From Clostridia bacterium (GTDB lineage: Bacteria; Bacillota; Clostridia; Acetivibrionales; DSM-27016), in assembly GCA_026414765.1 (NCBI GenBank), contig JAOAIJ010000020.1, positions 1-43,917 of the forward strand: 43,917 nt of DNA, given 5' to 3'. A program made the translations under genes and the position numbers. Position 1 is the first letter of the stretch; the number at the start of each line of letters is the position of its first letter. The notes under the pieces are model-generated. The model was not told the origin of the DNA. It saw only the letters and a program-made list of their open reading frames with translations, and searched no databases. Of the stretch, positions 33,701 through 41,413 are shown in pieces.

Positions 33701-33729
33701 AAAGGCCTATGCACATCGCACAGACCTTT
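33701..33729 (-). other. RNA-like hairpin downstream of a small membrane gene
   Basis: Read on the minus strand, AAAGGTCTGTGC pairs with GCATAGGCCTTT over 12 bp with two G-U pairs. On the plus strand these become mismatches, so the fold suits a minus-strand RNA. No T run follows, so it may protect the 3' end of the upstream small gene's mRNA or be a weak terminator. Confidence 0.5.
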
Positions 33730-33776
33730 CATTGTTCAATAAACACGGCTATCAATATTTTTAGCAATATTACGGT

Positions 33777-33965
33777 CTATTTTTTCATAATGTATTTCAA
33801 TACTAAAAGGTTTAAGCCCAGAACTGTAGAGAATACGGCAAAAAACAAAACTATTAAAGAAAGAATCAGATTTTTATTTATTTGAACTATACCGAATACT
33901 CCTAAGACAATTCCGGCGATTATCAACGCTATACTTGAGATTAGAGCTAATGATCTCCGATCCAT
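33777..33965 (-). CDS. Small membrane protein with two TM helices
   Basis: A 62-residue protein: a short MDRRS start, TM1 at about 6-26 (LALISSIALIIAGIVLGVFG), TM2 at about 34-56 (ILSLIVLFFAVFSTVLGLNL) and a positively charged end (KYIMKK). The ATG at 33965 follows GGAGG; the ATG 12 bases earlier sits in that site. It is a single-gene unit. No family is recognised. Confidence 0.7.
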   Translation of the reverse strand: MDRRSLALISSIALIIAGIVLGVFGIVQINKNLILSLIVLFFAVFSTVLGLNLLVLKYIMKK

Positions 33966-34179
33966 AATTTCCTCCATTTTTTTAGTTAATTAAAGTATAC
34001 ACTATAATTGCAGTTTAGGTAATAAAAACTTCGTATACGTAATTTTGAAGCTTTTTGCGGCTGAACAAATTGTGATAGCAATAAAGTTGTTGCACTGAAT
34101 AGCCTAATACGACCTTCAATAAATCACCATTATTATTTTTGTTATTATGCATAATATAAATAATAAAGGAGTGATCATA

Positions 34180-34287
34180 ATGAGTAAAAAGGCACTGACA
34201 GTATTGATTATCGTAGCTTTAATAGTGATTTTAGCAGCTGCAGGAGTAGGAATTCATCACATGATGAATCCGGCTGTGGCGAAGTAA
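34180..34287 (+). CDS. 35-residue single-TM peptide
   Basis: Codes for MSKKALTVLIIVALIVILAA then AGVGIHHMMNPAVAK: a basic start, one TM helix of about 20 residues, and a His-His-Met-Met tail outside or inside. AAAGGAGTGATC precedes the ATG, an excellent ribosome site. An ATTATGCATAAT palindrome lies 25 bases upstream. It could be a small regulatory membrane peptide; no family is known to me. Confidence 0.6.
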   Translation: MSKKALTVLIIVALIVILAAAGVGIHHMMNPAVAK

Positions 34288-34333
34288 CTCTTTAGAGCAG
34301 GCATGCACAGCCTTTACTAAAAGGAGCTGTAAA

Positions 34334-34372
34334 ATGAGAGGATGTGTACTAAAGCTTAGTGAGAAAAAATAA
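34334..34372 (+). CDS. Possible 12-codon ORF upstream of the MBL gene
   Basis: MRGCVLKLSEKK follows AAGGAG at good spacing and ends 51 bases before the next gene. It could be a leader peptide. No terminator or attenuator structure accompanies it, so support is only the ribosome site. Confidence 0.25.
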   Translation: MRGCVLKLSEKK

Positions 34373-34423
34373 TCCAATCATAAAATAACCTATCCCGTAC
34401 ATACTAAAGTCGGGTGACATAAT

Positions 34424-35341
34424 ATGAAAAAGGTATTTTCAACATTATTCTTGCTGTTTTTTTTTGCCGGAAGTCTCACATGCAGTCTGCCGCGTATGAA
34501 TTCAGAATTTAAACGAACTGCTAAACAAGAACCCTTTTCAATGCGGTCAAAGGAGATTCTCGGCACTCAAGGAAAATTATCAGTGCATTTTATTGATGTA
34601 GGACAGGGAGACAGCATACTTGTAATGACACCGTCAAAAAAAGTTGTGCTTATAGATGCAGCTGCTGAAAACCGGAAAAACGAAGTGGTATCCTATTTGA
34701 AAAAACTAGATATAAAATTAATAGATATATTGATTGCTACTCATCCCCATGACGATCATGTAGGAGGTATGTCCGAAGTAATAAAAAAATTCAGTATACA
34801 GGAGGCAATACTACCTGAGGCACCATTTGAAAACAATGACAGCAGGGATTTTATTGAAGCTTTGAGGGCTAAAAAGATAACTGGCAGCACTGTAAGTCCC
34901 GGTTATTGTATTAAGCTGGATAATGTCAGCTTCCAAGTGTTTGCACCTTGTAGTAAAAATTATTACTATATAAATAACTATTCACTGGTTATTAAAATTG
35001 TCTATGGGAAAAGTTCCTTCTTATTAGCTGGTGATGCACAGTTTTCCTCGGAAGAGCAAATGCTTTCTGAGGGCTATAATCTCAAAGCAGATGTGCTTAA
35101 AGTAGGACATCATGGAAGCGAAGGATCATCAAGTATAGAGTTTTTAAATGCCGTAAGGCCGAGATATGCAGTGATATCTGTGGGGAAACTCAATCCTTAC
35201 GGACATCCGAATAATGCAGTTATAGACAGGATAAAGAGTATAGGAGCAAAAGTGCTGAGAACAGATATAGAAGGGGACATTATTCTTATATCAGATGGTA
35301 ATAGAATAATTGCAGATAAGTATTTTAAAAAAGCATCGTAA
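34424..35341 (+). CDS. Exported ComEC-like metallo-beta-lactamase-fold protein
   Basis: A 305-residue protein with a signal peptide (residues 1-20; a Cys at 20 in SLTCSL could be a weak lipobox). The MBL domain starts at about 47 with LSVHFIDVGQGDSIL and has the metal motif THPHDDHVGG (HxHxDH form), AGDAQFSSEE, and VGHHGSEGSS. This set is that of the soluble nuclease-like domain of ComEC/Rec2, here without the channel. It may act on nucleic acid or nucleotides outside the cell; the substrate is not proven. No strong ribosome site is seen (a GGGTGAC precedes the ATG). Confidence 0.85.
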   Translation: MKKVFSTLFLLFFFAGSLTCSLPRMNSEFKRTAKQEPFSMRSKEILGTQGKLSVHFIDVGQGDSILVMTPSKKVVLIDAAAENRKNEVVSYLKKLDIKLIDILIATHPHDDHVGGMSEVIKKFSIQEAILPEAPFENNDSRDFIEALRAKKITGSTVSPGYCIKLDNVSFQVFAPCSKNYYYINNYSLVIKIVYGKSSFLLAGDAQFSSEEQMLSEGYNLKADVLKVGHHGSEGSSSIEFLNAVRPRYAVISVGKLNPYGHPNNAVIDRIKSIGAKVLRTDIEGDIILISDGNRIIADKYFKKAS

Positions 35342-35368
35342 GATTTTATGCTTGATGGAGAGCCTGTT

Positions 35369-35515
35369 CTACTTGTTTTCCTCGTTTTGAGCCTTCATGA
35401 GCATAATTTTTATTTCCTTCAGTTGCTCAGAGTTATTGATTGCTGCTTTTACTATAAGGTATAAAGCAACGAAAAAAACAAATACTCCAAAAATGATAAG
35501 AAATAATATTGGCAT
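35369..35515 (-). CDS. 48-residue single-TM protein
   Basis: It begins with a TM helix (PILFLIIFGVFVFFVALYLI) and ends with a charged helix (NNSEQLKEIKIMLMKAQNEE), like a small anchored coiled coil. GGGAGAG lies before the ATG. It converges with the MBL gene, ending 27 bases from its stop. The family is not known to me. Confidence 0.6.
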   Translation of the reverse strand: MPILFLIIFGVFVFFVALYLIVKAAINNSEQLKEIKIMLMKAQNEENK

Positions 35516-35645
35516 ATATTTTCTCTCCCAAACTAAATTTATTTCGGCTTATATAGCGTTATGCTACATGAATTTCTGATTAACACAATACTTTTATTCT
35601 GCTAAAATTATATTCCTTTTTATCAAATATGTAAATAATGAGTGA

Positions 35646-35664
35646 GAGGCTGATATACAGCCTC
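35646..35664 (-). terminator. Hairpin at the end of the lipoprotein gene
   Basis: GAGGCTG and CAGCCTC with a 5-base loop, ending at the stop codon. It is T-poor on the minus strand, so termination may be weak. Confidence 0.5.
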
Positions 35665-36020
35665 TATTTTGAAATAATGAAGACAGTTGTATCCTTCATG
35701 TTTTGTGAAGGTACGATCACAGCCAGATGTTTTTCTTTTTCAACTGTAATACTGCTCGGTTTTTTATCATCTGTGGTTTTCCATCCGTTTTTATGCAGAA
35801 GTTTTTCGTATTCAGTTATTATGTCTTCAATTTTTGCATCGGCTATTGAATAACTTGCAGTTGAAAAACCGTATTCATTTGCAGGGGAAGAATTCTCAAG
35901 TACCATGCCCGGGTATGAAGGCAAATATGAGAATTCTTTAGTATATTTTACCACACTTCCGCATGCGGAAATAATAAGCACAAGTATAAAAGCTGAAACA
36001 AGTATAATACTCTTTTTCAT
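35664..36020 (-). CDS. Lipoprotein, unknown function
   Basis: A 118-residue protein with a lipoprotein signal (KKSIILVSAFILVLIISAC; lipobox ISAC, so Cys 19-20 is lipid-modified). The mature part has a YLPSYPGMVLENSS segment, a FSTASYSIADAKIEDIITEY helix and a beta tail (KHLAVIVPSQ, TTVFIISK), resembling small ferredoxin-like folds. The ATG at 36020 follows AGGAGGTG; the longer frame would include that site. A GAGGCTG/CAGCCTC hairpin (35646-35664) abuts the stop codon. Confidence 0.8.
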   Translation of the reverse strand: MKKSIILVSAFILVLIISACGSVVKYTKEFSYLPSYPGMVLENSSPANEYGFSTASYSIADAKIEDIITEYEKLLHKNGWKTTDDKKPSSITVEKEKHLAVIVPSQNMKDTTVFIISK

Positions 36021-36344
36021 TGTGACACCTCCTGGAGACATTATTGACAGAAAAGCGGAAATTTATTTCTTTTATATATTTCCCGCTAAATCAGCACAAA
36101 GTACATACGAATTGATTGGAGTTTGTTAGCTTGTCTCGTAAAACAATATTTGACAGCGTACCTTTTGTCTATGTAAAATATGTTTATGCTGATGATTGAC
36201 GCATTATATCGGATATGTTGAAGGATTCCATGTACTTATAACAGGTTGCCAGAAAACTGATAGTAATAATAAATGGCGAAGCGAGTCAATTTATTATTAA
36301 CGACAACTATGAAAATATTATTTATTAAAAGAGGTATGGAGAAA
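36021..36344. other. Divergent intergenic region
   Basis: It lies between the lipoprotein gene (minus) and the aminotransferase gene (plus). The one clear element is the promoter at 36150-36179. The stretch 36273-36344 is open in the aminotransferase frame but has no ribosome site, so it is treated as leader. Confidence 0.55.
36150..36179 (+). promoter_or_regulatory. Sigma-A promoter of the class IV aminotransferase gene
   Basis: A perfect TTGACA -35 is followed after 18 bases by TAAAAT. The leader is long (about 160 bases). Confidence 0.6.
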
Positions 36345-37169
36345 ATGCAGGACATTGTTGGGAATTACTACGTTTTGAATAATTCGGTAGATACACTGAA
36401 GGAAGATTTTACAATTGACTATGAAAAGAGTACCTTTTATGAGGTTATACGCATAATAGACGGTGTTCCTTTATTTTTTGAGGAACATTACAACCGGTTG
36501 AAAAATTCTATGAACATTCTGGACTTGAACCTGAAGTGTTCAAAGCAGGAGCTGAAATCATCAATAAAGAAGCTCATTGAAGTGTATGGTTCTCCGGATT
36601 GCAATGTAAAAATCAATATATACGACTCGGAAGGTGAGCAGAATTGCCTGCTATATATAAGTAAAAGCTACTATCCTCCAAAGGAAGAAGTTGAAAAGGG
36701 CATAGGGGTCAGTTTGCTAAAATTGGAGAGAAACAACCCCAACGTTAAAATAATCAATACTTCTTATAAGGAAGCGGTTAGTAAAAAAATGAATGAAACC
36801 GGAGCATTTGAAATTCTTTTAGTAAATGAGGATGGAAAAGTTACTGAAGGTAGTAAGTCAAATGTATTTTTTGTAAGGGGTACCAAAGTATTTACATCTC
36901 CAGGCGAGTATGTATTAAAGGGAATTACCAGACAATATATTATTGATGTTTGTAAAAGGCTTGAACTGGAAGTTGTTGAGACACTTATAGATATTGTATC
37001 ATTGAGCGAGATGGAGGGTCTGTTCATATCGGGAACCTCAATAAAGGTTTTACCCGTATCTACTGTAGACTCATTTGTGTTTTCCTCCGGTAGCCATCCT
37101 ACGATAATAGATATAAGGGATCAGTTTGATAAATTTATTGATGATTATGTTTCAAGAAACAGGGAATAA
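36345..37169 (+). CDS. Class IV aminotransferase (PLP)
   Basis: A 274-residue PLP enzyme of fold IV. The catalytic Lys is K142 in NTSYKEAV, the cofactor Glu/Ser are in VTEGSKSNVFFV (E169), then VLKGITRQYII and FISGTSIKVLPV near the end. The group includes branched-chain aminotransferase, D-amino acid aminotransferase and aminodeoxychorismate lyase (PabC). It lacks clear BCAT or PabC hallmarks I trust, so the substrate is left open; folate genes 2 kb away (thyA, folA) make PabC possible. The start at 36345 is chosen for AAGAGG 10 bases upstream; the ATG at 36336 lies too close to it. Confidence 0.82.
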   Translation: MQDIVGNYYVLNNSVDTLKEDFTIDYEKSTFYEVIRIIDGVPLFFEEHYNRLKNSMNILDLNLKCSKQELKSSIKKLIEVYGSPDCNVKINIYDSEGEQNCLLYISKSYYPPKEEVEKGIGVSLLKLERNNPNVKIINTSYKEAVSKKMNETGAFEILLVNEDGKVTEGSKSNVFFVRGTKVFTSPGEYVLKGITRQYIIDVCKRLELEVVETLIDIVSLSEMEGLFISGTSIKVLPVSTVDSFVFSSGSHPTIIDIRDQFDKFIDDYVSRNRE

Positions 37170-37184
37170 TTCACTAAATATGCT

Positions 37185-37226
37185 AACGGGCTTGTCTGAA
37201 GAGTACTTCAGACAAGCCCGTTTTTT
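37185..37226 (+). terminator. Terminator of the aminotransferase gene
   Basis: A 17-bp stem starting AACGGGCTTGTCTGAAG, loop AGTA, then T6. The strongest hairpin in the window. Confidence 0.96.
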
Positions 37227-37301
37227 GTATATAAATGTTTGTAAACACAAAACATATAGATAAAACCGGATTATTTACAATATGCTTTAGGAGGGGATTA
37301 C

Positions 37302-37496
37302 ATGGATGAGAGAATAGTTTTCAGCAGAGTAAACAGTATGCTTGCAGAAGCTGATTATCCTTTGGAGATTAAGGATATTGCAGATTTGGAAGATTTTCTG
37401 AATGATGCTGGAAATGCCAGTATGGGCTTATATGACGAAATAGAACAGCTCTATAATCAATTGCTGGGTTATGAAGATACTGCTGAAGATTTTTAG
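37302..37496 (+). CDS. Small acidic 64-residue protein, unknown
   Basis: Acidic (many Asp/Glu), helical, starting MDERIVFSRVNSMLAEADYP and ending in YNQLLGYEDTAEDF. TAGGAGGGG precedes the ATG and a strong terminator follows, so it is a single-gene unit. No motif or family is recognised. Confidence 0.72.
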   Translation: MDERIVFSRVNSMLAEADYPLEIKDIADLEDFLNDAGNASMGLYDEIEQLYNQLLGYEDTAEDF

Positions 37497-37514
37497 TATC
37501 AAGCGGGATCTCGG

Positions 37515-37546
37515 GCACCTCCCTTTAGCAAAAGGAGGTGCTTTTT
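37515..37546 (+). terminator. Terminator of the 64-residue gene
   Basis: GCACCTCC pairs with GGAGGTGC over a short loop (which can add CTTT/AAAG pairs), followed by TTTTT. Confidence 0.93.
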
Positions 37547-37784
37547 ATCATCTGGATATTTATACTATAAAAGCAGTGTTAGACACCTTGGTTTCTTAAA
37601 AGGATATTCGGATATTGACATTGTATATATATTATGCAATCATAGCCACTGAAGGGAAATTTTCCTTTTACAGATTTTATTCAGTCAGAAAATCTTTTCT
37701 GTATTTAGTTACAGTATGAGTATTATCTGATATTTTATATTTAAGTAATATAGGTTCGCATGTCTTTGCGGGAGGAGCAAGTGT

Positions 37785-38918
37785 ATGGAGCAGGTAGATT
37801 TTTTGGTTATCGGTGCCGGTGTTGTGGGGTTGGCTATAACTGCCGAACTATCGGAAAGGTATGGTGAAAGCAGTATTTTGCTTGTTGAAAAGCACAAGAA
37901 ATTCGGACAGGAGACATCAAGCAGAAACAGCGAGGTAATCCATTCGGGTATTTATTATCCGACAAGCTCTTTGAAAGCTCAGCTTTGTATAGAAGGAAAC
38001 CGCTTGATGTATGAGTTTTGTCGTACATGGAATATTCCCCATGAAAGAATTGGGAAGATTATAATAGCCAGATGTGAAGACGAGATTTCTGCCCTTGAGG
38101 CCTTTATAAAAAAGGGTATGGAAAATGGTGTTATGGATCTGGAAATGCTGGATCAAAAACAGGTTTCCAGATTGGAACCGAATATTAAGGCCGTAGCAGC
38201 TATATTATCCCCATCAACAGGAATTGTCGATTCACACCAGTTGATGGCACGCTTTGAATCCAATGCAAAAAAGCAAAATGCAATGATAGCTTACGGCCAT
38301 GAAGTCACAGGTATAGAACAGACATGTGATGGATATATGGTTGCATATAAATCCTTAAATGGAGACAGTGGTATTATAAAATGCAGTTACATTATAAATA
38401 GTGCAGGTTTGGGTTCTGATAAGATTGCCGGACTGATGGGACTAGACATAGACAAGGAAGGATACCGCCTGTTCCCATGCAAAGGTGAATATTTCAGTGT
38501 AAAGGCTTCAAAGTCAGGAATGGTATCGCGTTTGGTGTATCCGCCACCACTAAAAAACCTGAAAGGTTTGGGAATCCATGTGACTAAATCAATGGATGGC
38601 AACATAAGATTGGGCCCGAACGCTTTTTACGTGGATCAGATTGATTATGATGTTGATTCTGGTCATTCAGGAATGTTCTACAAGGCAGCTAAGGAGTATC
38701 TGCCATTTTTGGAGGAATTGGACATAGGTCCTGATATGGCTGGTGTGAGACCAAAGCTGCAAGGCCCTGATGACCCTGTAAAAGATTTCATAATCAACTA
38801 TGAAGGCGATAAGGGCTTGCCGGGAGTCATTAACCTTTTAGGAATTGAGTCACCCGGTTTGACATCAAGCTTGAGTATCGCAAAATATGTAGTAAAACTG
38901 ATAGAAAATAAATTTTAG
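37785..38918 (+). CDS. FAD-dependent oxidoreductase, LhgO-like
   Basis: A 377-residue DAO-superfamily flavoprotein. FAD dinucleotide motif VIGAGVVGLAIT (8-19), then ILLVEKHKKFGQETSSRNSEVIHSG (split around 32-56), the substrate-side RLFPCKGEYFSV and the C-terminal LLGIESPGLTSSLSIAKYV. It resembles L-2-hydroxyglutarate oxidase (LhgO) and anaerobic glycerol-3-phosphate dehydrogenase-related proteins. It oxidises a 2-hydroxyacid or similar substrate and passes electrons on; the exact substrate is not certain. GGGAGGAG lies before the ATG. Monocistronic. Confidence 0.85.
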   Translation: MEQVDFLVIGAGVVGLAITAELSERYGESSILLVEKHKKFGQETSSRNSEVIHSGIYYPTSSLKAQLCIEGNRLMYEFCRTWNIPHERIGKIIIARCEDEISALEAFIKKGMENGVMDLEMLDQKQVSRLEPNIKAVAAILSPSTGIVDSHQLMARFESNAKKQNAMIAYGHEVTGIEQTCDGYMVAYKSLNGDSGIIKCSYIINSAGLGSDKIAGLMGLDIDKEGYRLFPCKGEYFSVKASKSGMVSRLVYPPPLKNLKGLGIHVTKSMDGNIRLGPNAFYVDQIDYDVDSGHSGMFYKAAKEYLPFLEELDIGPDMAGVRPKLQGPDDPVKDFIINYEGDKGLPGVINLLGIESPGLTSSLSIAKYVVKLIENKF

Positions 38919-39125
38919 AGTCTATTTGCTCAGATTGAGGATTTTCTGCGCTTAACCGGATCAATAAGTTTTATGGTCATTCCAATATGCATATTTTATT
39001 ATCCGGATGGTAAGAAAAGTACGCTTCCTGGTACGGTGGTCTGATTTACACAAACTGAGTTTTTATGTTATTATAATTTAGAATCTGATTTTTACTTTTA
39101 CTTTAGATAAACGGGGGTTATGCAG

Positions 39126-39920
39126 ATGAAGCAGTATCTTGATCTATGTAGGTATATCCTTGAAAAAGGCACAAAGAAACATGACCGTACAGGAACAGGA
39201 ACAATCAGTGTATTCGGATATCAGATGAGATTCGACCTGAATGAAGGGTTTCCTCTTGTTACTACTAAAAAGCTGCATTTAAGATCAATTATCCATGAAC
39301 TGCTTTGGTTTATAAAAGGTGATACAAACATAAAGTATTTGAAGGATAACGGTGTATCAATATGGGATGAGTGGGCTGACGAAAATGGTGAATTAGGCCC
39401 TGTCTATGGGCATCAGTGGAGATCATGGCCGGCCAGTGACGGAAGAACTATAGACCAGCTGGCAGATCTGATTGGAAATCTGAAAACGAACCCGGATTCA
39501 AGAAGGCATATTGTAAGTGCCTGGAATGTAGGAGAACTCGATAAGATGGCATTGCCGCCATGTCATTGCTTTTACCAGTTCTATGTAGCTGATAACAAGT
39601 TGTCATGCATGCTATATCAAAGGAGTGCAGATGTTTTTATAGGCGTACCTTTTAATATTGCTTCGTATGCGCTGATGACAATGATGATAGCACAGGTTTG
39701 TGGATATGAGCTCGGAGATTTTGTTCATACTCTCGGGGATGCACATATTTACTCAAATCATTTAGAACAAGTAAACCTGCAATTATCGCGTGAACCTAGG
39801 CTGCTACCTAAAATGCAGATAAATACAGATGTAAAATCCATATTTGATTTTAAATTTGAAGATTTTAAACTTTTGGATTATGATCCCCATCCACATATTA
39901 AAGGAGCAGTAGCAGTATGA
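39126..39920 (+). CDS. thyA: Thymidylate synthase
   Basis: A 264-residue ThyA, the same length as the E. coli enzyme. It makes dTMP from dUMP with methylene-tetrahydrofolate. Catalytic Cys146 lies in [12 protein letters not shown]; folate and dUMP motifs include [33 protein letters not shown] and [10 protein letters not shown]. The start is the ATG at 39126 (MKQYLDL), 8 bases after GGGGG; the ATG at 39120 is too close to that site. Its stop overlaps the start of folA (ATGA), so the two are translated together. Confidence 0.97.
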   Translation: MKQYLDLCRYILEKGTKKHDRTGTGTISVFGYQMRFDLNEGFPLVTTKKLHLRSIIHELLWFIKGDTNIKYLKDNGVSIWDEWADENGELGPVYGHQWRSWPASDGRTIDQLADLIGNLKTNPDSRRHIVSAWNVGELDKMALPPCHCFYQFYVADNKLSCMLYQRSADVFIGVPFNIASYALMTMMIAQVCGYELGDFVHTLGDAHIYSNHLEQVNLQLSREPRLLPKMQINTDVKSIFDFKFEDFKLLDYDPHPHIKGAVAV

Positions 39921-40399
39921 TTTCTTTGATTCTGGCAATGGATAAAAACCGTACCATTGGGTTGGAAAACAAACTTCCCTGGCGCTTACCGGCTGATCTT
40001 GCATATTTTAAAAAAGTTACTATGGGACATGCCGTAATTATGGGGCGCAAAACTTTTGAATCAATCGGAAAACCTCTTCCGGGTCGAAGAAATATTATTA
40101 TTTCCAGAAATAATTCTTACACTGCTGAAGGTTGTACAGTATACAATTCAGTTGAAGAAGTTGTTGACAGTGTGGGGGATGAAGATGTTTTTGTCATAGG
40201 TGGGGCCAATATATACAATGAGTTCATTAACTACGCACAGAGACTATATATTACACTGATTGAGGAAACTTTTATAGGGGACGCATTTTTCCCGGAAATT
40301 GACTCTGCCGGATGGAAACTGATATCAAAAGAGAAGGGTATAAAGGACGAAAAAAATCCGTACGACTATTGTTTTATGCTATATGATAGGCTCAGATAG
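39917..40399 (+). CDS. folA: Dihydrofolate reductase
   Basis: A 160-residue DHFR that regenerates tetrahydrofolate from the dihydrofolate ThyA produces. It has the [19 protein letters not shown] active-site segment with the acid Asp27, [24 protein letters not shown] and [13 protein letters not shown] (NADPH loop). It overlaps thyA by 4 bases (ATGA), showing direct coupling. It ends 7 bases before a long AT-rich hairpin. Confidence 0.97.
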   Translation: MISLILAMDKNRTIGLENKLPWRLPADLAYFKKVTMGHAVIMGRKTFESIGKPLPGRRNIIISRNNSYTAEGCTVYNSVEEVVDSVGDEDVFVIGGANIYNEFINYAQRLYITLIEETFIGDAFFPEIDSAGWKLISKEKGIKDEKNPYDYCFMLYDRLR

Positions 40400-40406
40400 G
40401 TGAAAG

Positions 40407-40447
40407 ATAACAATTTGTATATTGCACATAAATATACAAATTGTTAT
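40407..40447. repeat. Long AT-rich inverted repeat after folA
   Basis: Perfect 17-bp arms (ATAACAATTTGTATATT and its complement) with a 7-base loop. It starts 8 bases after the folA stop. No T tract follows, so termination is possible but not proven; a 3'-end stabiliser or small mobile hairpin is the alternative. Confidence 0.8.
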
Positions 40448-40818
40448 GTACGGTAGCTAAAGACCTTTTACAACAGGCTTTGACAGCGTGATTGCCTCGA
40501 ACAAAAAACCAAATGCAGTTGATCTGGACAAAATAGGATACAATAGTACGAATAATTTCTAAAAAAACAAATAAATGTGGGGAATTTTCCATAAATTGTA
40601 TTGACAGAAAATGTAAGTTGCTATATACTGAAAATATCAATAAACGACTGAGTTTTTGGTAAACAAATATGATTTATTGTTTACCTTTATAGAGTGGTTT
40701 AGTACAGTATATTAAGTATTATGATAAAAAAAGTGAATATGAAAAACGGACTCGAAATGTACATGGGTTAGCAAATGTTTGGTTTTACAATTATCAAAGA
40801 AGCATATCTGTTAGTTGT

Positions 40819-40825
40819 TGTCGAA
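40819..40825. promoter_or_regulatory. Possible Spo0A box between direct repeats
   Basis: TGTCGAA, flanked by AAGCATATCT repeats 41 bases apart and a GTTGT/ACAAC pair. It is about 590 bases upstream of the amylase gene, so its target is unclear. Confidence 0.3.
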
Positions 40826-41340
40826 AAGATTTTACAACTTAAGCATATCTATTCTTATCAATATTTTGAAACATATAATTCAATTCACACGTTAACATTC
40901 CCAAAAGAATATTATTACAGTTTTGTATGAGGTCATACAGCAATATGGTGTTTATTTTAGTGTGCATATAGCTAATATCTATTGATTAGCCGGTGTTTAG
41001 TCATTAAGTTTTTGCTAAGCGTATGAATGCAGAAATAGGTATGACAGAAATATCGAATGATTTGAATGCAACATATTCAGGCTTTGACATATTTGTTTCT
41101 GACTGCATGATTGCATGTGTTTTCTGTATTATTTTTCACAACCTCAGTATTGATTCCCTGATTTTTTCCTTTTTGATACCAGGCAGCGTATATAGGCTAT
41201 GGTTTATTAAGCTTTGCCCGAATTACATATAAAAACCTATATCAAATTAATTTACTTTCACTAGCGTGTATGAAGAGCAAATTACTCAATGCTGCTATTT
41301 TAGCTTGCTTATAAAGAATCTGCAGCAAAAGGAGGTGTTT

Positions 41341-41376
41341 TTGTCGTGGGCTGAAGTAGTATTGCTCGTGAAGTAG
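41341..41376 (+). CDS. Possible 11-residue leader peptide
   Basis: TTG start right after AAAGGAGGTG; encodes SWAEVVLLVK after the start residue and stops at TAG, 37 bases before the amylase ATG. The ribosome site is among the strongest in the window, yet no long frame follows it, so a leader peptide is suggested. Spacing to TTG is short, which lowers confidence. Confidence 0.2.
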   Translation: MSWAEVVLLVK

Positions 41377-41413
41377 ACGCTAATAAAAAATAAAAGAAAG
41401 AAGGAGTATTGTT

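Larger units (their letters stand above)
33197..33776. other. 580-bp intergenic region with several DNA signals
   Basis: No gene is seen. It holds two TTTGACAG repeats (33209-33216, 33221-33228), an inverted repeat (33236-33252), two Spo0A-like boxes 30 bases apart (33616-33652) and a hairpin (33701-33729). The stretch 33260-33600 has no other element I can support. Confidence 0.6.
40400..41413. other. Gene-poor kilobase between folA and the amylase gene
   Basis: No convincing gene. It holds the 40407-40447 hairpin, AAGCATATCT direct repeats (40800-40809 and 40841-40850) around a TGTCGAA box at 40819, and a strong but unexplained GGAGGTG at 41331. The 69-residue frame at 41023-41232 has no ribosome site and looks like chance. 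Confidence 0.55.

Noticed and set aside
41023-41232. 69-codon frame in the gap before the amylase gene
   Set aside because: No ribosome site, Cys/Ile/Phe-rich chance-like composition and no motif.
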